7,451 bases of DNA. Source: an uncultured Erysipelotrichaceae bacterium (GTDB taxonomy: Bacteria; Bacillota_I; Bacilli_A; Erysipelotrichales; Erysipelotrichaceae). Each line of letters opens with the position of its first letter. Positions within the stretch are counted from its first letter, which is position 1. This document shows, in pieces, positions 1 through 6,183 of this stretch. The position numbers and the translations under genes were made by a program. Below the pieces are notes generated by a model. That model was given only the letters and a program-made list of their open reading frames with translations, did not search any database and was not told where the DNA came from. Where the stretch lies: contig CALEMD010000051.1 of the NCBI GenBank assembly GCA_937902945.1, positions 1 through 7,451 of the forward strand, in the 5' to 3' direction.

Positions 1-1
1 G

Positions 2-295
2 CTGGTGCTGGACCAGGCACATATCACCAACGTAGCTGCAGCACCACAATGGCGCAGGCACGGATATGCGCGCCGCCTGATGTGCTATGGACAACAACAG
101 GCGCAGGAGCTGGGGGCACAGTCTATGACGCTGGAAGTGCGGCAAAGCAATGCAGCAGCGTTGTCCTTGTATCAATCTCTGGGGTTTGAAATAGCGGGCA
201 GAAGAAAAGGATATTATCAGGACAACCATGAAGATGCCTATCTGATGGTTAAGCCTTTAGGAGGAATGAAGAATGACGAAGATATTAGCAATTGA
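2..295 (+). CDS. rimI: Ribosomal protein N-acetyltransferase RimI (3' part, truncated by window edge)
   Basis: C-terminal 97 residues of a GNAT-family acetyltransferase; the beginning lies upstream of the window. RimI acetylates the N-terminal alanine of ribosomal protein S18 with acetyl-CoA in the cytoplasm. Visible family marks are the beta-4 strand leading into the acetyl-CoA pyrophosphate loop RRHGYA (about residues 16-21 of the visible part), then EVRQSNAAALSLYQSLGF and a GRRKGYY...EDAYLM ending, which is the usual RimI pattern. The GTG at 5 is internal, because the conserved domain is cut there, so it is not the true start. The 3' end overlaps tsaD by 23 bases and contains the tsaD ribosome binding site, so the two are probably translated together. 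tsaB would be the expected upstream neighbour. Bases 1-240 are about 54% GC by hand count, higher than a sampled part of tsaD. A different RimI-like GNAT cannot be fully excluded from the fragment. Confidence 0.88.
   Translation: MVLDQAHITNVAAAPQWRRHGYARRLMCYGQQQAQELGAQSMTLEVRQSNAAALSLYQSLGFEIAGRRKGYYQDNHEDAYLMVKPLGGMKNDEDISN
259..265 (+). promoter_or_regulatory. Ribosome binding site of tsaD, inside rimI
   Basis: AGGAGGA lies 8 bases (counted from the last G of AGGAGG) before the ATG at 273, within the last codons of rimI. It decides the tsaD start: the nearer ATG at 266 is in another frame and too close to the AGGAGG. Confidence 0.85.
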
Positions 296-1283
296 AACAA
301 GCTGTGATGAAACAGCCTGTGCAGTTGTCGAAGATGGATGCAGTATTCTGTCCAATATTGTTTCAAGTCAGATCAATGTGCATTCACTGTATGGCGGCGT
401 AGTACCGGAAGTTGCAAGCCGCATACACGTTGAAAACATTTCGGCAGTAGTGCAGGAGGCACTGAAGCAGGCAAAGGTTTCAATGGATGACATTGATGCG
501 GTTGCTTTTACAGAGGGCCCTGGACTGATCGGTTCATTGCATGTCGGTGTGCAGGCAGCAAAGACAGTTGCCTGGGCATTCGGCAAACCTCTGATTCCAC
601 TGCATCATATTACCGGACATATCTATGCGAATCGCTATGTATCCAAACTGAAATTCCCATTGATGGCATTGGTGGTGTCAGGCGGTCATACAGAACTTGT
701 CTGGATGGCAAATGACTGGGATTTCAAAGTCATCGGCACTACGCGTGATGATGCAATCGGCGAGGCTTATGACAAAGTTGCAAGAGTTCTTGATTTGGGA
801 TATCCCGGCGGACCGGCCATTGATAAGCTGGCAAAGCAGGGACATCCTCACTATACACTGCCAACACCAAAAACATCTTCACCATACGATTTTTCTTTCT
901 CCGGTCTGAAGACAGCTGTTCTGCAGCTTGCGGCACGGGAAAAGAAGAACGGCAGAGAAGTATCTCCAGAGGATCTTGCATACTGTTTCCAGGAAACAGC
1001 TTTGCAGAGCATGGTTTCTAAGACCATTGCAGCAGTAGAAAACCATCATCCGGCTATGGTTGTATTAGCAGGCGGGGTTGCGGCCAATTCCAGACTGCGC
1101 GAACTGATGAGTGAAAAGATGAATGCTTTTCAAGATATTGATTTGATTATTCCGCCGCTGAAATGCTGCACTGACAATGCGGCTATGATAGGCGCTGCAG
1201 GATACATAGCTTATCAGCATCATCAGTTTGGTGATCTCAGTGTTTCGGCTGACCCAGGTCTTACAATGCCGGGAGAAGAATAA
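273..1283 (+). CDS. tsaD: tRNA N6-adenosine threonylcarbamoyltransferase TsaD
   Basis: TsaD (formerly Gcp/YgjD; Kae1/Qri7 family) transfers the threonylcarbamoyl group of TC-AMP to A37 of ANN-decoding tRNAs, together with TsaB and TsaE. The 336 residues are family-typical. The N-terminus ILAIETSCDETACAVV (4-19) is the ASKHA-fold phosphate loop. H112 and H116 in HITGH, with D301 in CTDNAAMIG, form the expected metal-binding triad. SGGHTEL (136-142) and GGVAAN (267-272) are the other nucleotide-fold signatures. The start at 273 is supported by AGGAGG 8 bases upstream and by the conserved start of the protein. It overlaps the 3' end of rimI, an arrangement matching the tsaB-rimI-tsaD clusters of Firmicutes. 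No hairpin terminator is visible behind it; rex begins 60 bases on with its own promoter, so some readthrough into rex is plausible. Confidence 0.97.
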   Translation: MTKILAIETSCDETACAVVEDGCSILSNIVSSQINVHSLYGGVVPEVASRIHVENISAVVQEALKQAKVSMDDIDAVAFTEGPGLIGSLHVGVQAAKTVAWAFGKPLIPLHHITGHIYANRYVSKLKFPLMALVVSGGHTELVWMANDWDFKVIGTTRDDAIGEAYDKVARVLDLGYPGGPAIDKLAKQGHPHYTLPTPKTSSPYDFSFSGLKTAVLQLAAREKKNGREVSPEDLAYCFQETALQSMVSKTIAAVENHHPAMVVLAGGVAANSRLRELMSEKMNAFQDIDLIIPPLKCCTDNAAMIGAAGYIAYQHHQFGDLSVSADPGLTMPGEE

Positions 1284-1295
1284 ATTACACTTTTT

Positions 1296-1308
1296 TTCAC
1301 AAAGTGAA
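1296..1308 (+). promoter_or_regulatory. Palindrome TTCAC-AAA-GTGAA over the -35 box, possible operator
   Basis: A perfect 5+5 inverted repeat with a 3-base centre overlaps the -35 hexamer of the rex promoter. The left part, TTCACAA, equals one half of the known Rex operator (TTGTGA-N6-TCACAA), but the matching left half-site is absent at the proper spacing (TTACAC at 1285-1290). Rex autoregulation through a degenerate site, or another repressor, is possible; the sequence does not decide. Confidence 0.3.
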
Positions 1309-1323
1309 TCTGCGTGTTAAAAT
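1296..1323 (+). promoter_or_regulatory. Predicted sigma-A promoter of rex
   Basis: A -35 box TTCACA (1296-1301, one mismatch to TTGACA) is followed after 16 bases by TAAAAT (1318-1323, one mismatch to TATAAT). The -10 box is preceded by TGT, making an extended -10 (TGTTAAAAT, 1315-1323). Transcription would begin near 1330, leaving a leader of about 14 bases containing only the rex RBS. Inferred from sequence alone. Confidence 0.6.
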
Positions 1324-1332
1324 GTAGTACAT

Positions 1333-1340
1333 GGGGTGAT
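1333..1340 (+). promoter_or_regulatory. Ribosome binding site of rex
   Basis: GGGGTGAT, continuing into C at 1341, is an extended match to the 16S anti-Shine-Dalgarno (GAGGTGATC) with one mismatch. It lies 3-7 bases before ATG 1344. It selects this ATG over the in-frame GTG at 1314, which lies upstream of the -10 box. Confidence 0.75.
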
Positions 1341-1343
1341 CAT

Positions 1344-1967
1344 ATGACAGACATTCGCAAAGTACCAAAGGCAACACTGCATCGGTATCCTGTTTATCTG
1401 AAAGCACTTCGCAAGCTCAAGGCGGAAGGCGCGACCCGGGTTATGTCACGGGAACTTGCTGATTATGTGTCGATTGAATCGACCACAATCCGCAGGGATT
1501 TTTCGTTTCTTGGAAGTCTTGGAAAACAGGGATATGGATATAATATTGATGATCTGATCCGCATCTTCTCTGATGAGTTGGGAATGAACTTTGATGAAAA
1601 GATCATTCTTGTCGGTGTTGGAAACCTTGGCAAAGCACTGTTGAACTACAATCACTGGAATCATGTGGTTGGTGAGATTGTATGCGCATTTGATCTTGAC
1701 CCGGCTTCTGTTAAAGGAGCTGGCGTTCCAGTATATGATATCAAGGATATCAGGCAGAAGATGCCAAAGAACTGCCGCATCGCAATTCTTTGCATCACCG
1801 GTGACGCACAGGAGACTGTCAATCTGCTGGTAGAAAATGGAATCCGCGGCATTGTCAGTTTCTCAGCAGAGCATTTCAAAGTCAATGAAGGCGTTTATGT
1901 GAAGCAGGTGGATGTTGTGAGCAGCATTCAGGAACTTGTCTTTGAAACAAATGCCATGCAGAAATAG
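1344..1967 (+). CDS. rex: Redox-sensing transcriptional repressor Rex
   Basis: Rex is a homodimeric repressor that binds DNA when NADH is low and lets go when NADH rises, controlling fermentation and respiration genes. The 207 residues match the family length. Residues 1-80 form the winged-helix domain: KVPKATLHRYPVYLKAL, then the recognition-helix segment ESTTIRRDFSFLGSLG, then GKQGYGYNIDDL. Residues 86-200 are the NAD(H)-binding Rossmann domain, with GVGNLG (91-96) and the acidic strand end AFDLDP (115-120). The final helix QVDVVSSIQELVF is the segment that swaps between subunits in known Rex structures. The start at 1344 fits the family N-terminus and the strong RBS; a GTG at 1314 would add ten residues but lies within the promoter. 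A palindrome covering the promoter may be an operator. The gene ends 30 bases before asnS with no terminator, so they are probably co-transcribed. Confidence 0.96.
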   Translation: MTDIRKVPKATLHRYPVYLKALRKLKAEGATRVMSRELADYVSIESTTIRRDFSFLGSLGKQGYGYNIDDLIRIFSDELGMNFDEKIILVGVGNLGKALLNYNHWNHVVGEIVCAFDLDPASVKGAGVPVYDIKDIRQKMPKNCRIAILCITGDAQETVNLLVENGIRGIVSFSAEHFKVNEGVYVKQVDVVSSIQELVFETNAMQK

Positions 1968-1986
1968 AACCTGAAAAGGATAGAAT

Positions 1987-1992
1987 GGGGAG
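1987..1992 (+). promoter_or_regulatory. Ribosome binding site of asnS-licD
   Basis: GGGGAG sits 5 bases before ATG 1998. The entire rex-asnS gap is 30 bases, so no T-box leader (often used for tRNA synthetase genes in Firmicutes) can fit here. Confidence 0.7.
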
Positions 1993-1997
1993 AAAGT

Positions 1998-3380
1998 ATG
2001 TTCAGTGATGTAACAGTCCGTGAGCTCTATGAGTGCACAAACGAAGGTACAGATATGGAAAAGGACCAGATGGAGTATGTCCGTCTGGAAGGCTGGGTCA
2101 GAACCAATCGTGCCAGCAAGGATGTAGGCTTTATTGAGTTCAATGACGGCACGTATTTCCGCAATGCGCAGCTTGTCTATGCAAGCACTCTTGCGGATTA
2201 TGACAAGATCAGCAAATATCTGACTGGCAGTGCAATTATGGTGACTGGCCGGTATGTTGCAACACCGGAGGGACGTCAGCCTTTTGAAATACAGGTGACA
2301 CAGATTGTTCTTGAAGGAGCATGCGACAGCAGCTATCCTCTGCAGAAGAAGAGGCATTCTTTTGAGTATCTGCGTGAGATTGGACATCTGCGTCCGCGCA
2401 CCAATACATTTTCAGCTGTGTTCAGAGTGCGTTCTGTTCTTTCCATGGCAATCCATGAGTTCTTTCAGAGCCAGGGATTTGTCTATGTTCATACGCCGAT
2501 TATTACCGGCAATGATGCGGAGGGTGCAGGCGAAACATTTACTGTTACTACCCGCGGCGATGCGAACTATGACAAGGATTTCTTTGGCAAGCATGCCTCG
2601 CTGACTGTTTCCGGCCAGCTGCAGGCGGAAGCATATGCACTTGCATTCCGTGATGTTTATACATTCGGACCGACTTTCAGAGCAGAGAATTCCAATACGA
2701 CTACACATGCGGCAGAATTCTGGATGATTGAACCGGAGATTGCATTTGCAGATCTTGATGATGACATGCTGCTGATTGAAGATATGGTTAAGTTCTGCAT
2801 CAACTATGTCATGGAAAACTGTCCTGAGGAAATGAACTTCTTCAATTCGATGATTGATAAGACTCTGATTGACAGACTGAATCATGTCAAGAACAGTGAG
2901 TTCAGACAGATGAAGTATACAGAGGCAATTGAAATACTGAAAAAAGCAGATTTTGATTTTGAAAATAAGAATATTGAATGGGGCATGGATCTGAATACGG
3001 AACATGAAAAGTATCTCTGCGACCAGGTGGTTAAGGGACCTCTGTTCCTGACCGATTACCCGAAAGATATTAAAGCGTTCTATATGCGCATGAATGATGA
3101 TCAGAAAACAGTAGCAGCAGCGGATCTTCTTGTGCCGTCTGTTGGTGAACTTGTGGGTGCAAGCCAGCGTGAAGAGCGTCTTGATGTACTTGAACAGCGC
3201 ATGGATGAACTGCATATGAACAAGGATGGATACCAGTGGTATCTTGATCTGCGCAGATACGGCGGCTGTCAGCATGCCGGTTTCGGTTTGGGCTTTGAAC
3301 GCTTTATGATGTACATTACTGGAATGCAGAATATCCGCGATGTGATTCCGTTTGCAAGAACACCGCGCAACCTGCAGTTC
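1998..3380 (+). other. AsnS module of the fusion ORF (461 residues)
   Basis: This part alone has the usual length of a bacterial AsnS (about 460-466 residues). All class II motifs are present, so it should be a working synthetase. Its last residues NIRDVIPFARTPRNLQF correspond to the normal C-terminus of the family. In class II synthetases this end lies close to the active-site core, so a C-terminal partner would sit near the catalytic domain rather than the anticodon-binding domain. Confidence 0.9.
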
Positions 3381-4223
3381 TTATTGAAAGGAAAAGGGAA
3401 GATGGAATATATTCTGAAGAACAATCCTGATGGCAGTGTCATTACTGTCCGCGATGTGCAGAATGTCCTTCTGGAAATGCTGAAGGATATAGATGCAATC
3501 TGCAGAAAGAACCAGATTCCCTATTTTTTAAATGGCGGATCAGCCTTAGGTGCAGTTCGTCATAAAGGATTCATACCATGGGATGATGATGCCGATATTT
3601 CCATGATGCGAAGTGATTTTGAACGCTTTATTCAGGTGCTGAAAAGTGATCTGCCAGATAAGTATACCTATCAGTGCTTTGACAGAGATCATCGCTACAA
3701 TGTGCTGATTCCAGGCATGAAGATACGTAAAAAAGGCACTTATCTGAAAGAAGTCAACACACTTCTTGACAATCACTGTACAGGATATGACGGCTGTGAT
3801 GGCATCTTTGTGGATGTTTTTGTATATGACTACTGCAGCAGGGATCCAAAGAAGGATCTGCCGCTGCGGATTGCCAATCAGATGCTGATGGTTCCGGAAA
3901 TCATCAGTGATAATGTATTCCATCATAATGCTGTCGGCATCAAGAAACAGATTATGAAGAATGCCCGTACGTATGGGCAGAAGAACGAGGGCTCAGATTA
4001 TATCGGATTTGATCTGACGTGGGTTTGGAAGACACCTCTGCATCCGTTTGTATTCAGAAAAGACGATATCTATCCGGTACAGTATGTACCATTTGAGGAT
4101 ACAGAACTGCCGATTGCGGCACATCCGCATGAGTATCTATGCACGGCAATTGCACCGAATTATATGACCCCTCCTCCAGAAGAGAAAAGGGCGGCAAAAC
4201 ATATCGTAGATATCCGTCTTTAG
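1998..4223 (+). CDS. asnS: Asparaginyl-tRNA synthetase fused in frame to a LicD-family phosphotransferase
   Basis: A 741-residue ORF made of two complete proteins. Residues 1-461 are AsnS, which charges tRNA-Asn with asparagine: an OB-fold anticodon-binding domain (about 28-110), then the class II core with motif 1 in the 140-168 region, motif 2 GPTFRAENSNTTTHAAEFWM (224-243) and motif 3 GLGFERFMMYITG (430-442). AsnS proteins normally stop just after the RDVIPFxRTPxN element, here ending at F461. Residues 462-468 are a lysine/glycine-rich joint. Residues 469-741 are LicD (nucleotidyltransferase-like fold), with NGGSALGAVRHKGFIPWDDD (512-531), VDVFVYD (605-611) and the closing YMTPPPEEKR element. 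LicD proteins put phosphocholine or related phospho-groups on surface polymers, a job unrelated to tRNA charging. No frameshift or stop interrupts the ORF. The junction retains signs of two separate genes (see the junction entry). Asn-tRNA ligase activity is very likely; the LicD substrate cannot be told. Confidence 0.93.
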   Translation: MFSDVTVRELYECTNEGTDMEKDQMEYVRLEGWVRTNRASKDVGFIEFNDGTYFRNAQLVYASTLADYDKISKYLTGSAIMVTGRYVATPEGRQPFEIQVTQIVLEGACDSSYPLQKKRHSFEYLREIGHLRPRTNTFSAVFRVRSVLSMAIHEFFQSQGFVYVHTPIITGNDAEGAGETFTVTTRGDANYDKDFFGKHASLTVSGQLQAEAYALAFRDVYTFGPTFRAENSNTTTHAAEFWMIEPEIAFADLDDDMLLIEDMVKFCINYVMENCPEEMNFFNSMIDKTLIDRLNHVKNSEFRQMKYTEAIEILKKADFDFENKNIEWGMDLNTEHEKYLCDQVVKGPLFLTDYPKDIKAFYMRMNDDQKTVAAADLLVPSVGELVGASQREERLDVLEQRMDELHMNKDGYQWYLDLRRYGGCQHAGFGLGFERFMMYITGMQNIRDVIPFARTPRNLQFLLKGKGKMEYILKNNPDGSVITVRDVQNVLLEMLKDIDAICRKNQIPYFLNGGSALGAVRHKGFIPWDDDADISMMRSDFERFIQVLKSDLPDKYTYQCFDRDHRYNVLIPGMKIRKKGTYLKEVNTLLDNHCTGYDGCDGIFVDVFVYDYCSRDPKKDLPLRIANQMLMVPEIISDNVFHHNAVGIKKQIMKNARTYGQKNEGSDYIGFDLTWVWKTPLHPFVFRKDDIYPVQYVPFEDTELPIAAHPHEYLCTAIAPNYMTPPPEEKRAAKHIVDIRL
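3381..3404 (+). promoter_or_regulatory. Fusion junction: lost stop codon position, RBS-like site and internal ATG
   Basis: Codon 462 is TTA (3381-3383), exactly where an AsnS stop codon is expected; one change at base 3382 would give TAA or TGA. AAAGGA (3387-3392) follows, 9 bases before an ATG at 3402 that would begin a normal-length LicD. A further GGG lies at 3396-3398. This is the layout of an ordinary stop, short spacer, RBS and start between two operon genes, with only the stop missing. The internal start may still produce free LicD. Inferred from sequence only. Confidence 0.65.
3402..4223 (+). other. LicD-family phosphotransferase module, possibly also translated on its own
   Basis: From the internal ATG this part encodes 273 residues, about the full length of a stand-alone LicD protein (PF04991). 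Key residues, in fusion numbering, are G513-G514-S515 of the nucleotidyltransferase signature, the acidic run D529-D530-D531 with D533, and D606 in FVDVF. No signal peptide or membrane segment is visible, as expected for a cytoplasmic enzyme acting on lipid-linked or nucleotide-linked precursors. LicD relatives transfer phosphocholine onto teichoic acid or glycan, and some homologues transfer other phospho-groups. No choline uptake or CDP-choline genes lie in the window, so the substrate stays open. Confidence 0.75.
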
Positions 4224-4229
4224 GAAGGA
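4222..4229 (+). promoter_or_regulatory. Ribosome binding site of the ABC-F gene, overlapping the upstream stop
   Basis: AGGAAGGA begins within the TAG stop of asnS-licD (4221-4223) and ends 5 bases before ATG 4235. It supports 4235 as the start. Upstream in-frame ATG 4139 lies inside licD and would add 32 residues without family resemblance. Confidence 0.75.
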
Positions 4230-4234
4230 ATGAT

Positions 4235-6106
4235 ATGCTTTATCAAGTCAGTAAAGGCTGTAAGTACTTCGGTGCTGATACAGTATTCGAAGATGTACAG
4301 TTTGGAATAAAAGGAAATGAAAAAATAGCAATTGTCGGCCGCAATGGATGCGGCAAGACAACATTTTTAAAGTGCATGTGCAATGAAATGCCTTTTGATA
4401 AAGGCACTGTTTCATTAGCCTCAGGGACACAGATTGGCTATCTTGCACAGAAAGCTCTTGCCCATGATGACTGGACTATCCGTCAGGAACTGATGCAGGT
4501 TTTTGAACCTGTCTTTTTATTGCAGGGCAGAATGCATGAACTTGAAGAGAAGATGAAAACAGATGCTGATGAGAAGACACTCAATCAGTATGCAGTGCTG
4601 CAGGATCAGTTTGAAGAAATGAATGGCTATAACTGGCAGTCGGAAATGGAGACGGTATTTACCCGCTTTGGATTTTCTAAAAATGAAATTGACCGCCCGA
4701 TCAGAGAATTCTCCGGCGGTCAGAAGACCAGGATTGCTTTTGTCAGACTGCTTCTTTCGAAGCCGGATATACTGCTTCTTGATGAACCTACGAATCACCT
4801 TGATCTAGAGACAATTGAATGGCTTGAAGGCTATTTGAAATCATATCCAAAGGCTGTTGTGCTGGTATCTCATGACCGTATGTTTCTTGATCATATCGTG
4901 CAGGTTGTCTATGAAATGGAATATGGCACCATGACTCGGTATGCGGGAAATTATACTTCTTTTACAGAACAGAAAAAGAATAATCTGGAACGGCAGCAGC
5001 AGGCCTACAATCGCCAGCAGAAAGATATTGAACGATTGGAAACTCTGATTGAGAAGTTCCGATATAAGAAGAACAAGGCGGCTTTCGCCCAGTCTAAGAT
5101 CAAGTATCTAGATCGCATGGTTAGGGTAGAAGAAGCAAAGAAAAGTGATGATAAGACCTTCAGTGCAGTATTCACGCCTCGAGTAAAAGGTGGGGAACAG
5201 GTCATTGAAGTACAGAACCTAACCATAGGCTATGAACCGGATGAACCATTATGCACTGCTTCGTTTAAGATGCGAAGAGGAGACAGGGTTGCAATCATCG
5301 GACCTAACGGGACAGGCAAATCAACACTGGTAAAAACACTGATGCATCTATTAGAACCGCTAAGCGGAAGCTTTCTGCTTGGCCATCAGATTGAAACAGG
5401 ATATTTTGATCAGCAGCTGGCACAGTTTTCCAGCGGCAAGACAGTTCTTGATGAACTGTGGGATGCATATCCGGATTTAGACAGAACCGCAGTGCGCTCG
5501 GTACTTGGACGCTTTCTGTTTTCTGCAGACGATGTATTTAAGAATGTTGATGTTCTGTCCGGCGGAGAAAAGGTACGCCTGTCACTGGCAAAGCTGCTTC
5601 TGCAGCACTCCAATTTTCTGATCCTCGATGAGCCTACAAACCATCTGGATATTCCGGGAAAGGAAGCTCTTGAAGAATCACTGAAGGGATTCACAGGAAC
5701 CATTCTGTTTGTTTCTCATGACCGCTACTTCATCAGTCAGATTGCGACTTCTTTGCTATTGATGGAGGGAGACACAATCCGCTATGTGCCGCAGAGCTAT
5801 AATGACTACACTGCTGAAAATCCGGTGGATTCTTCAGCAGCAGTAAAGAAAGAAACTGAAAAGCCGCAGAAGAAGGAAACTGAAAAACCAGCGATGAATG
5901 AAGCCGCAAGAAAGCGTGAAATAGCAAAGCTGGAAAAGCAGATTACTGAAAAGGAACAGGAACTTGAAGATAAGCGTCAGCTTCGCTTTGAGCCTGAATA
6001 CTATCAGGATTATCAGAAGATGCAGACGCTGGATGACGAAATAGACAATGTGCATAATGAGCTGGCCCATCTATATAAAAGCTGGGAAGAGCTGAATGAA
6101 GAATAA
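4235..6106 (+). CDS. ydiF: ABC-F family ATPase, YdiF-like (ribosome-associated translation factor)
   Basis: A 623-residue cytoplasmic protein with two ABC ATPase domains and no membrane segments, the ABC-F layout. Domain 1: Walker A GRNGCGKTT (35-43), signature SGGQ (160-163), Walker B ILLLDEPTNHLD (179-190, catalytic E184), switch H213. An interdomain linker (about 235-310) is rich in charged and coiled-coil sequence; in ABC-F proteins this arm reaches into the ribosomal E site. Domain 2: GPNGTGKST (356-364), LSGGE (441-445), LILDEPTNHLD (462-472, E466), H495. A C-terminal coiled coil (about 555-620) follows a short KKETEKP repeat. All catalytic residues are present, so it should be active. 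Family members resolve stalled ribosomes or protect them from antibiotics. The YdiF assignment rests on the C-terminal coiled coil and on closeness to tsaD and rex, as in Bacillus subtilis; a resistance role is not shown. It starts 11 bases after asnS-licD, probably in one operon. Confidence 0.92.
   Translation: MLYQVSKGCKYFGADTVFEDVQFGIKGNEKIAIVGRNGCGKTTFLKCMCNEMPFDKGTVSLASGTQIGYLAQKALAHDDWTIRQELMQVFEPVFLLQGRMHELEEKMKTDADEKTLNQYAVLQDQFEEMNGYNWQSEMETVFTRFGFSKNEIDRPIREFSGGQKTRIAFVRLLLSKPDILLLDEPTNHLDLETIEWLEGYLKSYPKAVVLVSHDRMFLDHIVQVVYEMEYGTMTRYAGNYTSFTEQKKNNLERQQQAYNRQQKDIERLETLIEKFRYKKNKAAFAQSKIKYLDRMVRVEEAKKSDDKTFSAVFTPRVKGGEQVIEVQNLTIGYEPDEPLCTASFKMRRGDRVAIIGPNGTGKSTLVKTLMHLLEPLSGSFLLGHQIETGYFDQQLAQFSSGKTVLDELWDAYPDLDRTAVRSVLGRFLFSADDVFKNVDVLSGGEKVRLSLAKLLLQHSNFLILDEPTNHLDIPGKEALEESLKGFTGTILFVSHDRYFISQIATSLLLMEGDTIRYVPQSYNDYTAENPVDSSAAVKKETEKPQKKETEKPAMNEAARKREIAKLEKQITEKEQELEDKRQLRFEPEYYQDYQKMQTLDDEIDNVHNELAHLYKSWEELNEE
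5846..5890 (+). repeat. Short tandem repeat encoding KKETEKP twice
   Basis: Two 21-base copies (5846-5866 and 5870-5890) with a 24-base period encode KKETEKP, Q, KKETEKP at residues 538-552 of the ABC-F protein. The copies differ at three positions, all third codon positions and all silent. It lies in the charged tether between the second ATPase domain and the C-terminal coiled coil, where length variation is likely tolerated. Confidence 0.85.
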
Positions 6107-6142
6107 GCAGAGAACTGTCATGCGGATTATTCTGAACTATTA

Positions 6143-6179
6143 GAAATGCAGAAGACCATAAACTGGTTTTCTGCATTTC
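6143..6179 (+). terminator. Strong stem-loop behind the ABC-F gene, probable terminator
   Basis: Arms 6143-6158 and 6164-6179 pair over 16 bases, the only imperfection being one G-U pair (6154/6168), around a 5-base loop. It lies 36 bases after the ABC-F stop and just before the ald promoter, where an operon end is expected. No run of T follows the stem on either strand, so it may be a weak intrinsic terminator, a 3'-end stabilising hairpin, or a regulatory element. Confidence 0.55.
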
Positions 6180-6183
6180 ATGA

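Noticed and set aside
1314..1343. Upstream GTG start for rex adding ten residues
   Set aside because: The GTG lies upstream of the predicted -10 box, has no RBS, and the added residues do not match the Rex family; ATG 1344 has a near-ideal RBS.
1968..1997. T-box riboswitch ahead of asnS
   Set aside because: Only 30 bases separate rex from asnS, far too few for a T-box leader, and no specifier-loop or T-box sequence is seen.
2412..3275. Long minus-strand open frame (287 codons) opposite asnS, and a 174-codon one at 1863-2387
   Set aside because: Both lie fully opposite well-identified rex or asnS coding sequence, encode Ile/His/Cys-rich, low-order sequence with no motif I recognise, and lack a sensible RBS context. 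They are shadows of the real gene.
4139..4234. Upstream ATG for the ABC-F protein, overlapping licD by 85 bases
   Set aside because: The extra 32 residues are licD sequence read in another frame. ATG 4235 has AGGAAGGA correctly spaced, and the ABC-F domain begins right there.
4235..6106. Antibiotic-resistance ABC-F (Vga/Lsa/Msr type)
   Set aside because: The C-terminal coiled coil and the tsaD/rex neighbourhood fit the housekeeping YdiF-like group; nothing in the sequence points to a resistance determinant or mobile context.
6120..6143. Seven-codon ORF (MRIILNY) whose stop meets the start of the 6143-6179 stem-loop, suggesting a leader peptide
   Set aside because: No ribosome binding site precedes it, and the ald promoter lies downstream of the hairpin, so a leader-attenuation arrangement for ald is not supported.
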